Positions 19,690 to 35,100 of a stretch of 64,000 nucleotides of DNA are shown piece after piece. How positions within the stretch are numbered: position 1 is the stretch's first letter; every line of letters starts with the position of its first letter. The stretch spans positions 18,790,173 through 18,854,172 of the forward strand of contig CM067311.1 in assembly GCA_034231615.1 (NCBI GenBank), given 5' to 3'. A model generated the notes under the pieces. It was not told the origin of the DNA. It saw only the letters and a program-made list of their open reading frames with translations, and did not search any database. Origin of the DNA: Meghimatium bilineatum (lineage: Eukaryota; Mollusca; Gastropoda; Stylommatophora; Philomycidae). The position numbers were made by a program, and so were the translations under genes.

Positions 19690-20680
19690 GTTATGTGATC
19701 GTTGAAATCAAATCATCTTCATCATGAAGAGTCATCTCCGCAACGAAGGTTGGCTGCAACAGACTTCCAACATCCACCTGTCTCTGGTTTTGGTGTGCAC
19801 TCTGCTAGAATGTCCATCGTGTGATGTTACTCTTCCACATGTATCTCTTCCTACCTCTTGCTCGCTTCCCTTCAACTTTACCCTGAAGTAACGCCTTCAA
19901 CAAGGCTTCCTGTCTTTTAATGTCTCCAAATTATTTTAATTTCTTGATATTTATTTCCTTTAATAATTCTTTCTTCATATTAAGTGTTGTTAGAACCTCT
20001 TTGTTTGTTTACTTCTCTTTCCTTGTTTTCCCTATTCTTCTATATATCCATATCTCAAAGGCATCACTTTTGTTTTCTAATAAATTTTTAATTGTCCATG
20101 TTTCTGAGCCATATTTTAATATAGAATATGTGTACCATTTTATAATTCTCATTTTATCTTGTTTGTTATTTGCTTAGATGTTAATATTTTCCTCATGTCA
20201 TTGAAAATACTTTTAGCCATTTCTATATTCTCCTTTTAGCTTCTGTTTCACATCTGCCGTCATCTGTAATTATGTGTCCAAGATATTGATAGTGTTCTAC
20301 TTGTTGTAGGTTCTCTCTATATATCTTTATATTTAGCACCTGTTCGTCTGATTTTGCTAAATATCACAGTTTTTTTTAAAATGTTTACATCCAGTCCATA
20401 TTCTTTATTTGATTTATCGAGTTGATCTATTCGTCTTTGTATATATCATGTTCACTTTCTGCTAAAAGTTCAGTGACATCTGCATATCTCAGGTTGTTTA
20501 TTATTTTTCCTTATTGATATACCAGTTCTTTATTTTTACTGATCTTGAGTCCTGACATTCCTTCTATATGTTTAAAGATATTCTCTGTGGAGATCGATAT
20601 TAAATAGGCTGGGTGATAAAATACATTCTTGTATTAACCCACTTCTTATTTCTATGTATGGCGAGTAGCTGTTTTGACAC
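19690..20680 (-). mobile_element. Degenerate LINE reverse-transcriptase fragment
   Basis: The - strand carries scattered, frameshifted pieces of a LINE reverse transcriptase and its C-terminal region. The 3' end (19,730-19,960) resembles the tails at 18.9 kb and 53 kb. Further upstream (20,370-20,520) are pieces resembling the palm and the LAESEHDIQ-type region. There are too many stops and indels for function. Confidence 0.6.
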
Positions 20681-20689
20681 CTTAATGAT

Positions 20690-21990
20690 ACAGTCTGTTC
20701 CCAATGTCCTTGAGTAAACTGTACCTGATTCCATCCGGGCCTGGAGAGCCATCAGCTGTATTCTTAATAGCTAGTTGCACTTCTTCAGCATCTGAAATCT
20801 GGACTTCTTTGGTCCTAATATACGTGACGGATGTCAGGGTAAGCAACATTTCTTTGCGCTGATCTAAGTGACCATGATTAGTTTGTTAAAGATATCTATC
20901 AAAGAAGGCTCTACCTGTGTTCTCATCTGATGTCAGTGTCTGTTCTGAGTCGTCCCTCACACTTTTACTGTGTTTCGTTTCTGTTCTCCGATTCATTGGT
21001 CTATGTAGCTTCCAAAACTTATGTAATGCTTTGTCCGCCATGACCATCTCAGTATTTTTTCCCAACACATCTTCTGTGCTTCTTCGGCAACTTGTTTAAA
21101 AGCCTCACTTATCTTCTTCATTGCACTCTGTTCCTCCCGTATATCATTGAGTGTGATGTGTGCCTGTTTTCTAATGCGTTGTCAGTTCCTGATCGCTTGC
21201 TTTTTGAGTAGCCATGTTGCCGCTGTCTCTTTAGTCCACCATGGGGACTGTTGAATCTTAAGTCTCACCCACGCGTTCACAGGCCTTTTTCCTCAAGTTG
21301 TTAAGCACTGATTCTTTCGTGAGCGCATATCTAAAAGGATGGTGAATCTTGACTAATCTGTCTTGCCGCTCTTTCGAGAAACTTATGGCAAATGGTCGCT
21401 CCCATAGTATTTAAGAGCTGTCCATCTTGCTGCTGTCACTGCATGACCTGATATCAGTACGAGGTCAATGTTGGAATTTGAGTCTGTATCTTTAGTAGCT
21501 AATATAGTCATGTTCACGCAGTTCAGACGATTTAGGTCGGTCTCGGATAGCGCTTGATTAAATGCCAGACTCTGAGGGTTTTTGTTTGGGTTTCCACAAG
21601 AGACATTGCGTGCATTAAAATCCCCGCACACTAGTAGCATTTCTCCAGGGAGATGCTATAGCTTGCTAATGAACTCGTGCTTAATGTGAGAGCAATTTCC
21701 CATGTAGATAGTAACGATATTCCACCTTCTTTCCTGGTATGTGTACTCCCTGCAACACTCTATTCTCTATATCCCACGCTGTAAAGTCCAATAGTGTGTG
21801 TGGTAATACTTGCCTAGCGAGAATGGCTTCACCCTGGTGTGCCTGGCTTACAGGATTGATTTTACACGATTGATTCCCGAAGATCAACACCTGACCGGGA
21901 CTGTGAGGTTGCATACACTGGGAAGGCTGCTGGAACGGAGGGCGGAGCCCTTATGGGAATGTTCCATGGGCCGTGAAGGCAGTTTCTAAT
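20690..21990 (-). mobile_element. Degenerate LINE endonuclease-RT fragment
   Basis: On the - strand, 21,383-21,640 encodes an APE-type endonuclease piece with LLVCGDFNARN (the catalytic GDFN motif) and YGSDHLP (the SDH motif). Bases 20,886-21,068 encode a linker piece with FWKLHRPMNRRT, similar to FWRLHKSMNGLT in the LINE at 56-58 kb. Bases 20,690-20,790 encode a piece ending in the GPDGI motif. The copy is broken by frameshifts. Bases 21,883-21,990 are also similar to 45,747-45,860, suggesting a shared 5' region. Confidence 0.7.
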
Positions 21991-22009
21991 CAAAATCCTA
22001 ACAAGAGTT

Positions 22010-22300
22010 AAGTCTATTCCCAAAAAATATTTCTAATTAGTCTTATATCTTTTCCATCTATTCCTATTTCTTGAAGGCATTACATTAATGTTCAATGTTG
22101 GACTCTGTCAAAGGCATTGCTGTAGTCTATAAAGCAAATATAGATACTTTTTGCACTTGTATATATTTATCTATGAATAGTCAGATACTATGTGTAGCTT
22201 CTCTGGTACCTTTGTTTTTCCTAAAACCGAATTTCTCCTCAGAGACCACGATGATCGTTGACAATGCAATTTTATAAGATTTCATTGAAGCATTGAAATA
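22010..22300 (-). mobile_element. LINE reverse-transcriptase fragment
   Basis: The - strand encodes EEKFGFRKNKGTREATHSI, matching the FGFR-K-GT-EAI region of RTE-like reverse transcriptases just before the palm. Short and truncated. Confidence 0.6.
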
Positions 22301-22319
22301 TCCATAACAGTGGGCCAGC

Positions 22320-22800
22320 TCAAAGACTATAAAGTTCACTATATGAACACCAATACAAACCCAACCTAATGGACCATCTGAGACAACTCGAGAGATCAAA
22401 CCAGAGTCTTACATTCCAACTAAGAACAGGCCACGCCCCCGTTAATAAACACCTGAACAGAATAAATCCATTACACGAGCCAAATTGCAGCCATTGTAAC
22501 GCAAAAGAGGAGACTGTCGAACATCTACTACTGCAGTGCCCAAAACTAATAGATATCCGGCAAGGAATACTACCACCGCTTCCAACTTTACACAACACAC
22601 TCTACACAACTGCACCCCAGCTGAGGAAAACCCGTACATTCGTCAGAAGGGCTATGGGTTGTCAAGAGGTGCCTGCTCACAGCAAAAAAGGGATTGAATC
22701 ATCGTTATCATCATTATCATTTATCAATGTTCCTTCAACGCCGAACATGATGAAATATAGGGCAGAAATCAGAGCTCTCCAGTTCGTGATGTGATGCTAC
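22320..22800 (+). mobile_element. LINE 3' end with CCHC-type finger
   Basis: The + strand frame encodes QLRTGHAPVNKHLNRINPLH followed by CSHCNAKEETVEHLLLQCP, the C-x2-C-x8-H-x4-C motif at the C-terminus of many LINE polyproteins that carry RNase H. The frame then runs into unrelated sequence. Truncated at the 5' side. Confidence 0.75.
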
Positions 22801-22839
22801 TGTGTGTAATTCGTTTATGTTGTTGAGACCAATAGTTAT

Positions 22840-23270
22840 ACCCTCTTTAATGATTGTTTTGCGACGAGTCTCTCTTTGTCTTAGTCTTTTCCTTTTTGCC
22901 ATCTGATACCCATTTGAATGCTTGTAGTGGCAGTCTGTTTTCATTCATTCTAAGTACATGTTCGATATAAGTCTATCGTTTTCTTCTTATTGTTGTAGAA
23001 ACATATTGCTATTTGGTGTCTTCTCTTACATGTTTGACTTGAATTCTGGCAACCAATATTTAAGAGCTATCTAAGACATTTATTTTCAAATGAATTTAAT
23101 TTCTTCTCCAGTGCATTTGTTATCTTCCAACTTTCGCAGTCATATGTCAAAACGGATATCACATTGTTGTTGAACAGTCGTAGTTTTGTATGTTTACTTC
23201 TTGTTTTTATTTTCAGATGTTTTTTTGATGGTGGACCGCACTTGATACTACCGTAAACCATTTCTGTAAA
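22840..23270 (-). mobile_element. LINE ORF2 C-terminal fragment
   Basis: The - strand at 23,067-23,261 encodes TKLRLFNNNVISVLTYDCES followed by W and, later, LNSFENKCLR, the typical region after the reverse transcriptase (LTYGCETW and ENKCLR motifs). Downstream parts continue towards 22,840 with frameshifts. Confidence 0.7.
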
Positions 23271-24771
23271 CCATTATTGTAAACCATTAATGTAAATCAT
23301 TACATAACGCATTCTTCTTCTCGGACATCCTGCTAATCTGCAGAAGTTTGAGAACGAACGCAGAAGTGATAATCCTTTCTATGGTTGTCGCAGACTGAAC
23401 TAGTAAAAACGATTCGTGTCACACTGCTGGTGGTTAAGTGTCTAATGGACGTATCTGGTTACAGTATTGTGCGCAATCTTCCATTGTACTTGTGAAAACT
23501 CTCTTTCTGTGTGTTCAGACAATTCCCATTTTATATTTAAACTGAAAAGTGTGCTTTCTAACAAGCAATTTCACAAGATAATTTAGTTGAAGACATTTCA
23601 ACATTTCACCATGCTAAACTTTCATTTGGTTAATACAGACAGATTTCATGATAGTGGTGAGAACAGCTATCTCCCCTGCGTCCACTCTTGTTTCCTGCGT
23701 ACATGAGCAAAACAACAGAGCCTGCCCTTCTGATTTCAACGTAGCTCGTTTAAACGGCGTTTATTGAGGTGTGAGTCCTTATTTGTTTCTCTCGGGTTCA
23801 CATTCAGACAGGCAGGATTGGTCAATACAATTTGCAGATATCAGGGTTCCCACAGGAGACTCTCTTTTCGTTGCTGTGTGCCGGTTTGAATAGCCTGGGT
23901 CCAATAATTAGCATTCCGCATCCGAATTTTATTAAGAAACCAATGGTCACTTAACTTCCTAACTAGGTTCTGAGCTTAGGAAGGTCAGATAAAAGTCGCA
24001 GTGTCCAACAATGCTTCAAGTACAAGTGCAATAAACAGTTATAAATCCATTTCTTTGTCATTCTTCTGTTAGTATTAGCGCACTTTCCCAAACAAGCTAT
24101 CAAATTAAATTGATTCTTTTCAACTGAATAATGAGAGTCTCGCTCAATCTTACAATGGTCCGAGAGACAAGTCAGTGCATGTATTGAGAACCCTGGTCTA
24201 TAAGATTGTTTTACGACTCAGTTCATACAAAGAGAACCCATACTGAGTTTATGCTGATCTATAAGACTTTTATGCTTCTTCTTTATCGTTCTTCAGTCAG
24301 ATAGCAGGTTACAACGCCAATAGCTTCAATGAATAGTGCGACTCGCTTCAGGTTATCCATGGAATCCCTCAGGTCTGGAAGCAGTGTCATCTCAGTAGGC
24401 CATATTTTCTCACTCTCTCCTTGATAGAGTTGACAGACATGTAGATTGTATTCTGCAGTCTCTGGGCACAGTTGGGTGCATCTGTTTCCACTTTTTTGTA
24501 AATTCTGCTGTTATCACAGTCTACATTATTAGTACCTATTATCACTTTCTTACGAGTCAATGCATGCAAAGAGAACGTTTATTGAGTTTAAACTGATCTA
24601 TATTAAGATCCTTTGTCTTGTGATATTAAATGAAATCGGGCAGAACGAGTTTTGAAAGACAAAATATTAATTGTTTTCTATTTTGGAGAAAAGGTTTAAG
24701 ACGGCAAAAAGGATCAACCTCATTGTACTCGTGCTTACCCCTATACACTCTGTGTCTTCCATGGCTGGCGC
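23271..24771. other. No gene seen
   Basis: Contains a short 16-bp repeat (CTGTAAACCATTATTG-type, 23,255-23,305). Otherwise no recognisable coding, RNA or repeat feature; open frames are short. Confidence 0.45.
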
Positions 24772-24880
24772 ACGATGTTAGATGAGACATCATAGACACA
24801 CTATGTTAGATGAGACATCACAGACACACTATGTTAGATGAGACATCACAGACACACGATACCAGATGAAACATCGCAGA
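24772..24880 (+). repeat. 28-bp tandem repeat (about 4 units)
   Basis: GTTAGATGAGACATCACAG and its neighbours recur with a 28-bp period at about 24,779, 24,807 and 24,835, with a decayed fourth unit. Directly precedes the CATC/ATCT microsatellite. Confidence 0.8.
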
Positions 24881-24892
24881 TGCCAGATGAAA

Positions 24893-25890
<998 letters not shown>

Positions 25891-26620
25891 TATCTAATCA
25901 GTCTGTCTATATCTCTGTACAAAATATAGTATCTCAGTCTGTATTTATATCTGTACGTCCGTTTAATTATATCTATATCAACGTATCTAGATTATTGTCT
26001 GTTTGTCGTAAATCTACTAGACTGTCAGTTGAACCATTTATTCATTCATACATGTATTCCTGTGTCATGCTGTCATACTTTATCAGGGGTGTGCCATCTA
26101 AAGGCAATGATAACTGCACATCAAACCAGTTTAGGATAGAACGGCCCTCAGAGACAGACATTCACAGACAGCTGTAAAGGAATCTTCAGGAGCTGTCAAA
26201 TACAGCAACATTATTCCAGAAATTCGAACTGGCTGTGTGATGATGATATAATTCCATTTAGATGAGTGAATGGGGCTCTTGAGAACCAATAGTCTTTGAG
26301 ATAAAGTACATGTTCTTTTGAACTGTGTAATTTAGGTAATACACTGACTGTTGTAAGTTTGTTTCAAAGGCACGGTTTGTGTAAGGGAGATTTAAAGATG
26401 CATTTTGAGTCTACGATTTTGAGTACCCACTGATCACCACATACTGCCAGGTGCACAGCACACACTTCTGGATCAACTCTCTCATTATTATTTGGTCATA
26501 TTTGTTGACCCATCCACAGTTTTGTAAATTCTAGCATTTCCCGCCATCTTAGAGTGCTAAAAACAAAAATGCAAAGATGCAATGTCCGCTGGCCTGTATA
26601 TTGTCGTCATTCTTGGGCGA
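25891..26620. other. No gene seen
   Basis: Intergenic sequence after the microsatellite; a 60-codon frame at 25,995-26,177 has no recognised similarity. Confidence 0.4.
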
Positions 26621-26625
26621 TCATT

Positions 26626-26935
26626 TGACAGAAGACACAAGAAATTGAGACTAAATGTAATTATGATTACTTTTTGACAGGTGACACAAGAAATTGAGAC
26701 TAAATGTGATTATGATTACTTTTTGACAGGTAACACAAGAAATTGAGACTAAATGTGATTATGATTACTTTTTGACAGGTGACACAAGAAATTGAGACAA
26801 AATGTGATTATGATTACTTTTTGACAGGTGACACAAGAAATTGAGACTAAATGTGATTATGATTACTATTTGACAGGTGACACAAGAAATTGAGACTAAA
26901 TGTGATTATGATTACTTTTTGACAGGTGACCGCTT
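26626..26935 (+). repeat. 49-bp minisatellite, about 6 copies
   Basis: GACACAAGAAATTGAGACTA recurs at a 49-bp period (GAAATTGAG at 26,641, 26,690, 26,739, 26,788, 26,837 and 26,886). The copies differ at only one or two bases, so the array is young or homogenised. Confidence 0.9.
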
Positions 26936-29770
26936 GTCAACCTATGCCCCAGCTTTTCTTAGTCGCCTCCTACAGTAGGGGCCTATGCATGAAAAGAAAA
27001 TAGTGGTACTATTCTTTGCACTCTGATCTAGAATTCTAGGTTGTCACACAGGTGAAAGGGACTTGCTGTGTAAATATATTAAACTGCTAGACTGAAAAAG
27101 AAAATAACAAACACATACATAAATTAGGTCAACAATATCCCCCCGTCCTCCTCTTCGTCAGCAATTGTCAAGAAAACAGGGAGGTCCTCTCCTCTGTGTA
27201 ATTATGTCAAAAAATAATTATCAAATTTATTTGTTTTTTTAAATTTATTTATTTTATTTACAAATTTATTTGGTACAAAATATACAGCAACAAATGCATG
27301 ATTTGTTTAACATTTATAGCAATTTTTCACATTCAAACAATGAAATTGGTATATAAAAACAGTATTGTTGACGTGAACTTTTGTCAACCACTCCATCTCC
27401 CATGTCAACAAGTGACAAACTTTTTCAGATTCACAACGTATCTTCGCCGACCCCCCCCCCCCACCACTTGTTGACATATTTTATTGATAGCCCCTAAAAT
27501 ACAGTGCACGTCTGAATAACTGTTAGTTTCGAAATAATCAACAACAAACTAGCACTTTATATACACATAGATACCCAGTCACTGCCGGCAGATGTCAAGG
27601 AGTGTACCTGCCGCTAACTGTTCTAAAACTCTATCATAATAATGTATGCACAAACCGTGCAGCACGATAGGAAACGCGATGGAGACCTTCTTGACAAGAG
27701 AATCTGGTGGGAGAAAGAAAAGAAAATCATACAAAGAGATTCTGAAGGGCCCTTCTCCTTCCCCCTTCAATCTCGACCTCTTGACTCCTCAAGCTGGTGT
27801 GTTTAGCGGAGAATGGATATATGATCTTCTTCGACAATCGATCGACTAGAGTATTCTAATCGACTCACCGTCAATCTAATATGGGTACATGAAGCAAGGC
27901 CCCATGCAGAACCTCATAAATCTTTCCTCTACACCACACTCCTGGTTGTACTCTTTATGTAGATGTGCCAGAGTTTCTAAAACGTGTGAATCACGATAAA
28001 TCCGACTGCATCATCTGTTCTTATCAAGTTAACCGTAACAATTTATTGTCTTTAATCGTAATTGTTAAAAATAACTTTTTTTTCTACCCGAGTTCCTAGT
28101 ATGATACTCAGTCTTATGGACTTGTCTGAAATCTATATCGGGTATCATCCTTCAACAGTGACGCTATTTGACTTTGTCTATGTTTTAATTGGTCCTTTTA
28201 TGTATACGCCTACTTCGTGGTGACAGTTAATTAGAATCACGAGAAAATTTAAGTATCTTCAGTCTTGAATGATAATTGCGGATGAGTCCATAGGACTGCA
28301 CAATTTACTATGGTTTAGTTTTATCTTCGAAGTTTCTGAGTTCTGCAGTGATAATTTTCATAACTTCTATGTAACATAAAATGCTGATTGTGTTTAGTCG
28401 AACACAATTTTTATTGAACTTGTGCATTCGTTATTAATGGTTCCCAAAAGTAGATAATACACCCCTCCCCCCCCCCCCGATTTCCACGAAGACTTGCACT
28501 GCGAGGGGGTTGGAAGGCTCGATGAGAATTAAAATAGAATTTGGGGGAGGGGGCACAGAAAGGTAGCTACATAACTGAGAAACAACATTAATTTCAACGA
28601 TAAAGTTTTTACAAAATATTGACAACTAGTAAAGAAAGTCAATGAGCTTCATTTAAACATCAGTGGTAAATACTAAATAAAAATAAAGGTTACAATAAAA
28701 TCCTAACTATCAATGTTAAAAATAAATAACTAACAATAAAACAAGAACAAGGACAATTGTCACTTTACGTTCCAGCAGGGACCTTTCTCAAGAAACAAAT
28801 AACAATATAAAAAGCACAAAACCATAACAATATTCAAAACTAGAACGACTTGGGCATGTTTTCCTCACCAAAAAAACAAAACAGTGCCAAATGGAGATTA
28901 AAAAAAGGGTCCAAAAGTCGTAGAGTCGTTGGGGTCCCCTATGAGTAATGTCATGATGGTGGGGGGGGGGGGGCTAGAGAAATAAATAAAGGGGAAGGAA
29001 AGAATATAAAAAAACGTTTTTTTAAAAAAGAACTAAGTAACGGAGGAGGGGGCTACGAATAGACGCAGAGGCTATGGACAATGTGTAGAGGGGTCAGCAG
29101 TTGACAGCGTCTACAATAGAAGATACATCAAAATAATCACACATCCACATACAATCACACAACTCAACACACATACAACGTATATAGCCATCAACTTTCA
29201 TGCCAACTTACAACTTATACAACTTACATGCCATCTATATAAATACAAACACATATACGTGACAAAAATTTGAAATTTTAAGCACTAGGTGGCCACGATA
29301 GAAAATATGTCCCTAAAGGGTGACAGGAGTACAAAATTCAGCTGAGAACCACTGGTCTATGTCAACAATTTAATAGCAATTTCTTCAGAAATAAATAGAC
29401 AATACGACACAATATATATTGTGTTTCTGAATGTAAAAGTAACGTGTGAAATCTGATAAAAAATAGCATATTTAGAAGTTGTGATATATACACATTGGAG
29501 AATGCTCCTTTTTTTTTAGACATGCCGTTCACTTTTTAAAATTATTTTGCAAGGAACATTTAAGAGTAGAAGGAAAAGAGGAGGCCATAGAAAATCGTGC
29601 GCTTACAACATCAAATAATAACTTATAAATAATTAAATAAATTGTTCAACATTCGTCCGACCTCATGCATAAAGTCTGAAGGTTTCACACTAGGCTTATG
29701 AGAACAACCATTACACAACAATAAACTCTCACTAGATGACATGGTCATATATGGCGGCTTTCCTCTTGTG
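26936..29770. other. No gene seen; homopolymer runs
   Basis: About 2.8 kb without a supported gene. Includes AT-rich ATTTATT repeats (27,220-27,270), C-runs (27,452-27,462; 28,468-28,479) and a G-run of about 14 at 28,961-28,974. The 67-codon frame at 27,646-27,849 has no recognised family. Confidence 0.45.
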
Positions 29771-29775
29771 GAAAA

Positions 29776-29965
29776 GAGCCTCATATGCTGAATTACGTTT
29801 CACCTGTAATGTAACATTCACAGAGCCTCATATGCTGAATTACGTTTCACCTGTAATGTAACAATCACAGAGCCTCATATGCTGAATTACGTTTCACGTA
29901 TGGTATAATATTTACAGAGCCTATTATGCTGAATTACGTTTCCTCGGAGGAGTAACATTTACAGA
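29776..29965 (+). repeat. 47-bp tandem repeat, 4 copies
   Basis: GAGCCTCATATGCTGAATTA recurs at about 29,776, 29,823, 29,870 and 29,917 (47-bp period), with the last copy more diverged. Confidence 0.85.
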
Positions 29966-29967
29966 AC

Positions 29968-30115
29968 TCAGTATTGCACATCAAAGAGCCGAACATTGCA
30001 CACTAAAAAGCCCAACAGTGCACACTAAAATGCCTAACATTGCACATCAAAGAGCCCAACATTGCACATCAAAGAGTCCATCATTGCACATCAAGAGTCC
30101 TTCATTGCACATCAC
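29968..30115 (+). repeat. ~18-22-bp degenerate tandem repeat
   Basis: Units of the form CATTGCACATCAAAGAGCC repeat seven or eight times with length variation. It adjoins the 47-bp array. Confidence 0.75.
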
Positions 30116-31174
<1,059 letters not shown>

Positions 31175-31435
31175 GTGCATATATATATATGCATATATAT
31201 TTGTGCATATATATATATATGTATATATATATGTGCACATATATATGCCCTAGGGAAGCATAGGGCCCTCGTTAACAACACTCTTCTTAACTACATAAGT
31301 TATACTCATTCATATACCGGAATTTTCAGAGTATCCATAAAAAAAGAATGCGTTCTGAGAAAAAATATGTTGATTAACTATTATATATGTAAGGCACACT
31401 TAACTATTATATATATATATATACATACATATATA

Positions 31436-31562
31436 CATACATATATATATATACATACATACATACATACATACATACATACATACATACATACATACAT
31501 ACATACATACATACATACATACATACATACATACATACATACATACATACATACATACATAC

Positions 31563-31593
<31 letters not shown>

Positions 31594-31725
31594 CATACAT
31601 ACATACATACATACATACATACATACATACATACATACATACATACATACATACATACATACATACATACATACATACATACACCCATACATACATACAT
31701 ACATACACCCATACATACATACATG
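31436..31725 (+). repeat. (ACAT)n microsatellite
   Basis: About 290 bp of ACAT units with a few variants (CTTACAT at about 31,561; ACACCCAT near the end). It lies about 35-100 bp from the point where the Polinton sequence is first recognisable, so the missing left terminus may have been lost near it. Confidence 0.95.
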
Positions 31726-32032
31726 TGCGTATGTTTGCATTTGTTGTAAGCCAGAATAAAGTTTAAATAATTTGCACTAAGATTTCCCCGATAACGACAG
31801 GTAGCAACATCTGGCATTAATCGCTTTCTCTTCACCCGAGTGCGTGTGAACCACGCCAACGGAAATACTCACCATAAACTTTGATAGAAAAGCTTAGACC
31901 TTGACCTTGTCACTCTGAGAACGCGTTAGTAGTAATTCTGGTTTAACTGGTTGAAACCAGGCTTAGCTGGTTATTTCAGAAATCCACATAGTTGAAACCA
32001 AGAAATTTTTGCTGCGTCAGCCTTCAGCGTTC

Positions 32033-32040
32033 TATAAATA
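32033..32040 (+). promoter_or_regulatory. TATA box of the DNA polymerase gene
   Basis: CTATAAATA lies about 110 bp before the start codon at 32,146. An initiator-like TTCACT follows at about 32,060, a normal TATA-to-start distance for an animal RNA polymerase II promoter. Confidence 0.6.
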
Positions 32041-32145
32041 CCGGCGCAGCACTAATGATCTTCACTATTAAAATCATCAGCTTGTTGATAACACGCCTTT
32101 TGCATTCTTCAGTGAACCAGATCGTGGGAAGTTATTCATAGGAAA

Positions 32146-35100
32146 ATGGTGAGTTATATGTGTTAGTGTGGGTTTTCACTATACTCTTCATGATGTTATC
32201 ATTATATAGCTCTGTTTTATTTATAATTGTGTTTTATTTTATTGTAAGTTATTAATCTTGACCATTAATTAGTAGGAGCACATAGTAACCTTATTACGTT
32301 ATTCAATGTTATGCTATGTATATCGACAACTCCTACCGCTATGTGTTATACTCTTGGTTTTAGTGTTATCATTACAGACCGATGTTTTATTTGAAGTTAT
32401 TTTTACAGTAATAGGGCTTTGTATTATTAATTCAGTGTGTAAATTATCTTAAGTATATCGATAACTCCTACTGTGATGGTATATACTCTATAACTATGTT
32501 ATGTCTATACCTTATAAATAGTGTATTGGTGTCTGACAAGTTATGTTCTATTCGTTCACAGGCCACTATCGCACCAACAAAACCAACTTGTAGTGTTTGC
32601 AGCAAGTCCTTTGCACGACTGTTTGTCCTTAAACGTCATATGGCTAGTGCGCATGGGGGCCAACGATACCCATGTACAATGTGCCCCCAAGTCTGCGCGT
32701 ATTCTTCAGGTCTAGCGCTTCACATTAAGCGTGTGCATTCAAACCCCAAGGTAGCGATGAACAAGACACAAAGGCCAACAACAACTCTTATTGAACAACA
32801 ACCAACGGGGTCCACGCCAATAGATGCCACTGTAACAACTCCACCGATTTCTATGATGTCTACAACATCAGACCCACCACTTACAACCGCAAAACGACCA
32901 GCTGAACCAGAGGTTGGGCTGGTTAAAAAACTTAAAATGGATGAACTTGCCGGGCTACCAGCTGATATTCAACAACTTTATGAAGAAAATTGGGATACCA
33001 TAAAAACGCATTCACGAATACTTACAAAGATGGCACATTATACAATATTTCATTCACCCACAGAACCACACATAAATAACTGGAATGACACATTACTCGC
33101 AATTCACAACGCTCAAACTACACGCTACAAGATTAGTTTAACAAAGCATATCATTCTCCGCCACAAGGAGACCCTAGAACCTCGCTTTTTTCATGGTTCT
33201 ACCAATAATGCGTCTGTATTGGAGAGCCCTGTAATCATAAACAATAGAAGTGACCTGGACCGCTTCATAACTACTATTAATGAGATCGACAATACTAAAG
33301 TCGGCCTAAGTGTGCGACCCGACACTAAGTACAAGCTAGAAAATATTTGTGCCACAGAATGTTATCTATATTTTCTTTCTAACCACACACTAGGCTGCTC
33401 TTTAGACACACTCCCACCACATATCACAAATAATAAATCTATCTTTACATTACAAACCAACTATAAAACAGGCACACCTTATAACGACAATCTCTGTTTC
33501 TTTCGTTGTTTAGCTCTCCATCACAAACACAACATTAGAGCACTCAACATTCCAACACAGAGTTTATTAAGTGACTGGTACACGTATCTTGATAAATATC
33601 GACATAGAACCACAGACCAATTTTTCTGGTGTAACACTTGACATCCTTCCAAGCTTAGAAGACTGTTACCAGCTCAATATTGACGTATACGAATTTGACG
33701 AGTTGAATGTCCTGGTGCCCATAGTACGCAGCGGTAGCACATTTCCTAATATTATGTACCTCCTACAACATAAAGAGCACTTTATGCACATCGATAATAT
33801 TGATCAAGTTAGCCACTCCTTTGGGTGTCCCAAATGTGGGAAAGTCTGGAAAGACAACTTTAAGCTCACCCGCCACGAGAAAACCTGCAAGGGCGGTATC
33901 AGCACTGGGGTCTACCCAGGTGGAGTCTACATCCCATACGACACTGTCTTTGAAGAGCTGGCAAAAATTCTACCACTCGAGTTGGTAGATACGGGTTATA
34001 TCTATCCTTACAGGGCTACATTTGACTTCGAATGCTATTTTGACTCGTCTGATTGTGCTGCAAAGTCAACGAGTAACACGACCTACATAGCAAAACACAT
34101 CCCCATGTCGTGTTCTGTAGCATCCAATGTCCCTGATAAGAAAGACCCAGTCTGTTTCGTCAGCACAGGAGATCCTCAGAAACTGATCAATAGTGTGCTG
34201 AAGTATTTAGTGGAAATCGCTGATGCCGCTGGAAAACTCTTAAAAGAACGTTTTGCCGATCATCTCAAGGTCTTGCGTGATGGTGAGCATTTTTTAGAGT
34301 TGTGTAGACTCGAGGGGTATCTCGCGCAACTGCCTGTGATTGGGTTTAATTCGGGGAAGTATGATGTTAATTTGATTAAACCATATTTCGCCCGGTATTT
34401 TTAAAAAAACCCCGGCGAAGATGGGGCCTTCGACTTCGCTGTCAAGCGAAATAATAATTTTATGTGCATATCCACGGAAAAATTAAAGTTTTTGGATATT
34501 GTCAATTACCTTGCAGTAAGTTTTTAGTTACAGTAAGTATTTAGGTTTTAGTTACAGTAAGTATTTAGCAGCTTACAAGGTAGTCGAACAGAAAGGTTTT
34601 TTCTGTTACGAGTATGTAACAGACCTGGCGCAGTTGAAGGAACCCTGTTTACCTCCACACGCGGCCTTCTACTCAAAACTTAAAAATTCCAACATTTCTG
34701 TTGAAGAATATGCGTACTGCCAAAAAATCTGGCGGGAACATAACATGACGAAATTGCAGGATTTTCTCGAGTGGTACAACAACAAAGATGTCGCTCCTAT
34801 GCTGAAGGCCCTATCCAGCCAGGTTAAATTCTATGCTGCGATTGGGATTGATATGTTTAAGGACGCAATCTCTGTTCCGGGTACACCCTCAGGTACCTTT
34901 TCAAAACCCTACCACGTGGTATAGTATTTACGTTATGTGCCAAGTATGAAAAAGACCTACACAACATCATACGTCACAACATCACCGGTGGCCCGTCTAT
35001 TATTTTTCATCGACACCATGAGATGGATAAAACCAACATCCGCGGTGGTAAGGTGGTTAAGAGCATTAAGGGGTATGACGCCAATGCTCTTTATTTGTGG

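Noticed and set aside
26626-26935. CRISPR-like array
   Set aside because: Direct 49-bp tandem units without variable spacers in an animal genome; a minisatellite.
27646-27849. 67-codon + strand frame
   Set aside because: No recognised family, no neighbouring gene context, length within chance expectation.
31921-31940. Left Polinton terminus at TTAGTAGTAATTCTGG
   Set aside because: Shares only AGTAGTAAT with the right terminus; no GGGATG..GACCCCCG motif, short-unit array or GC-rich block follows.
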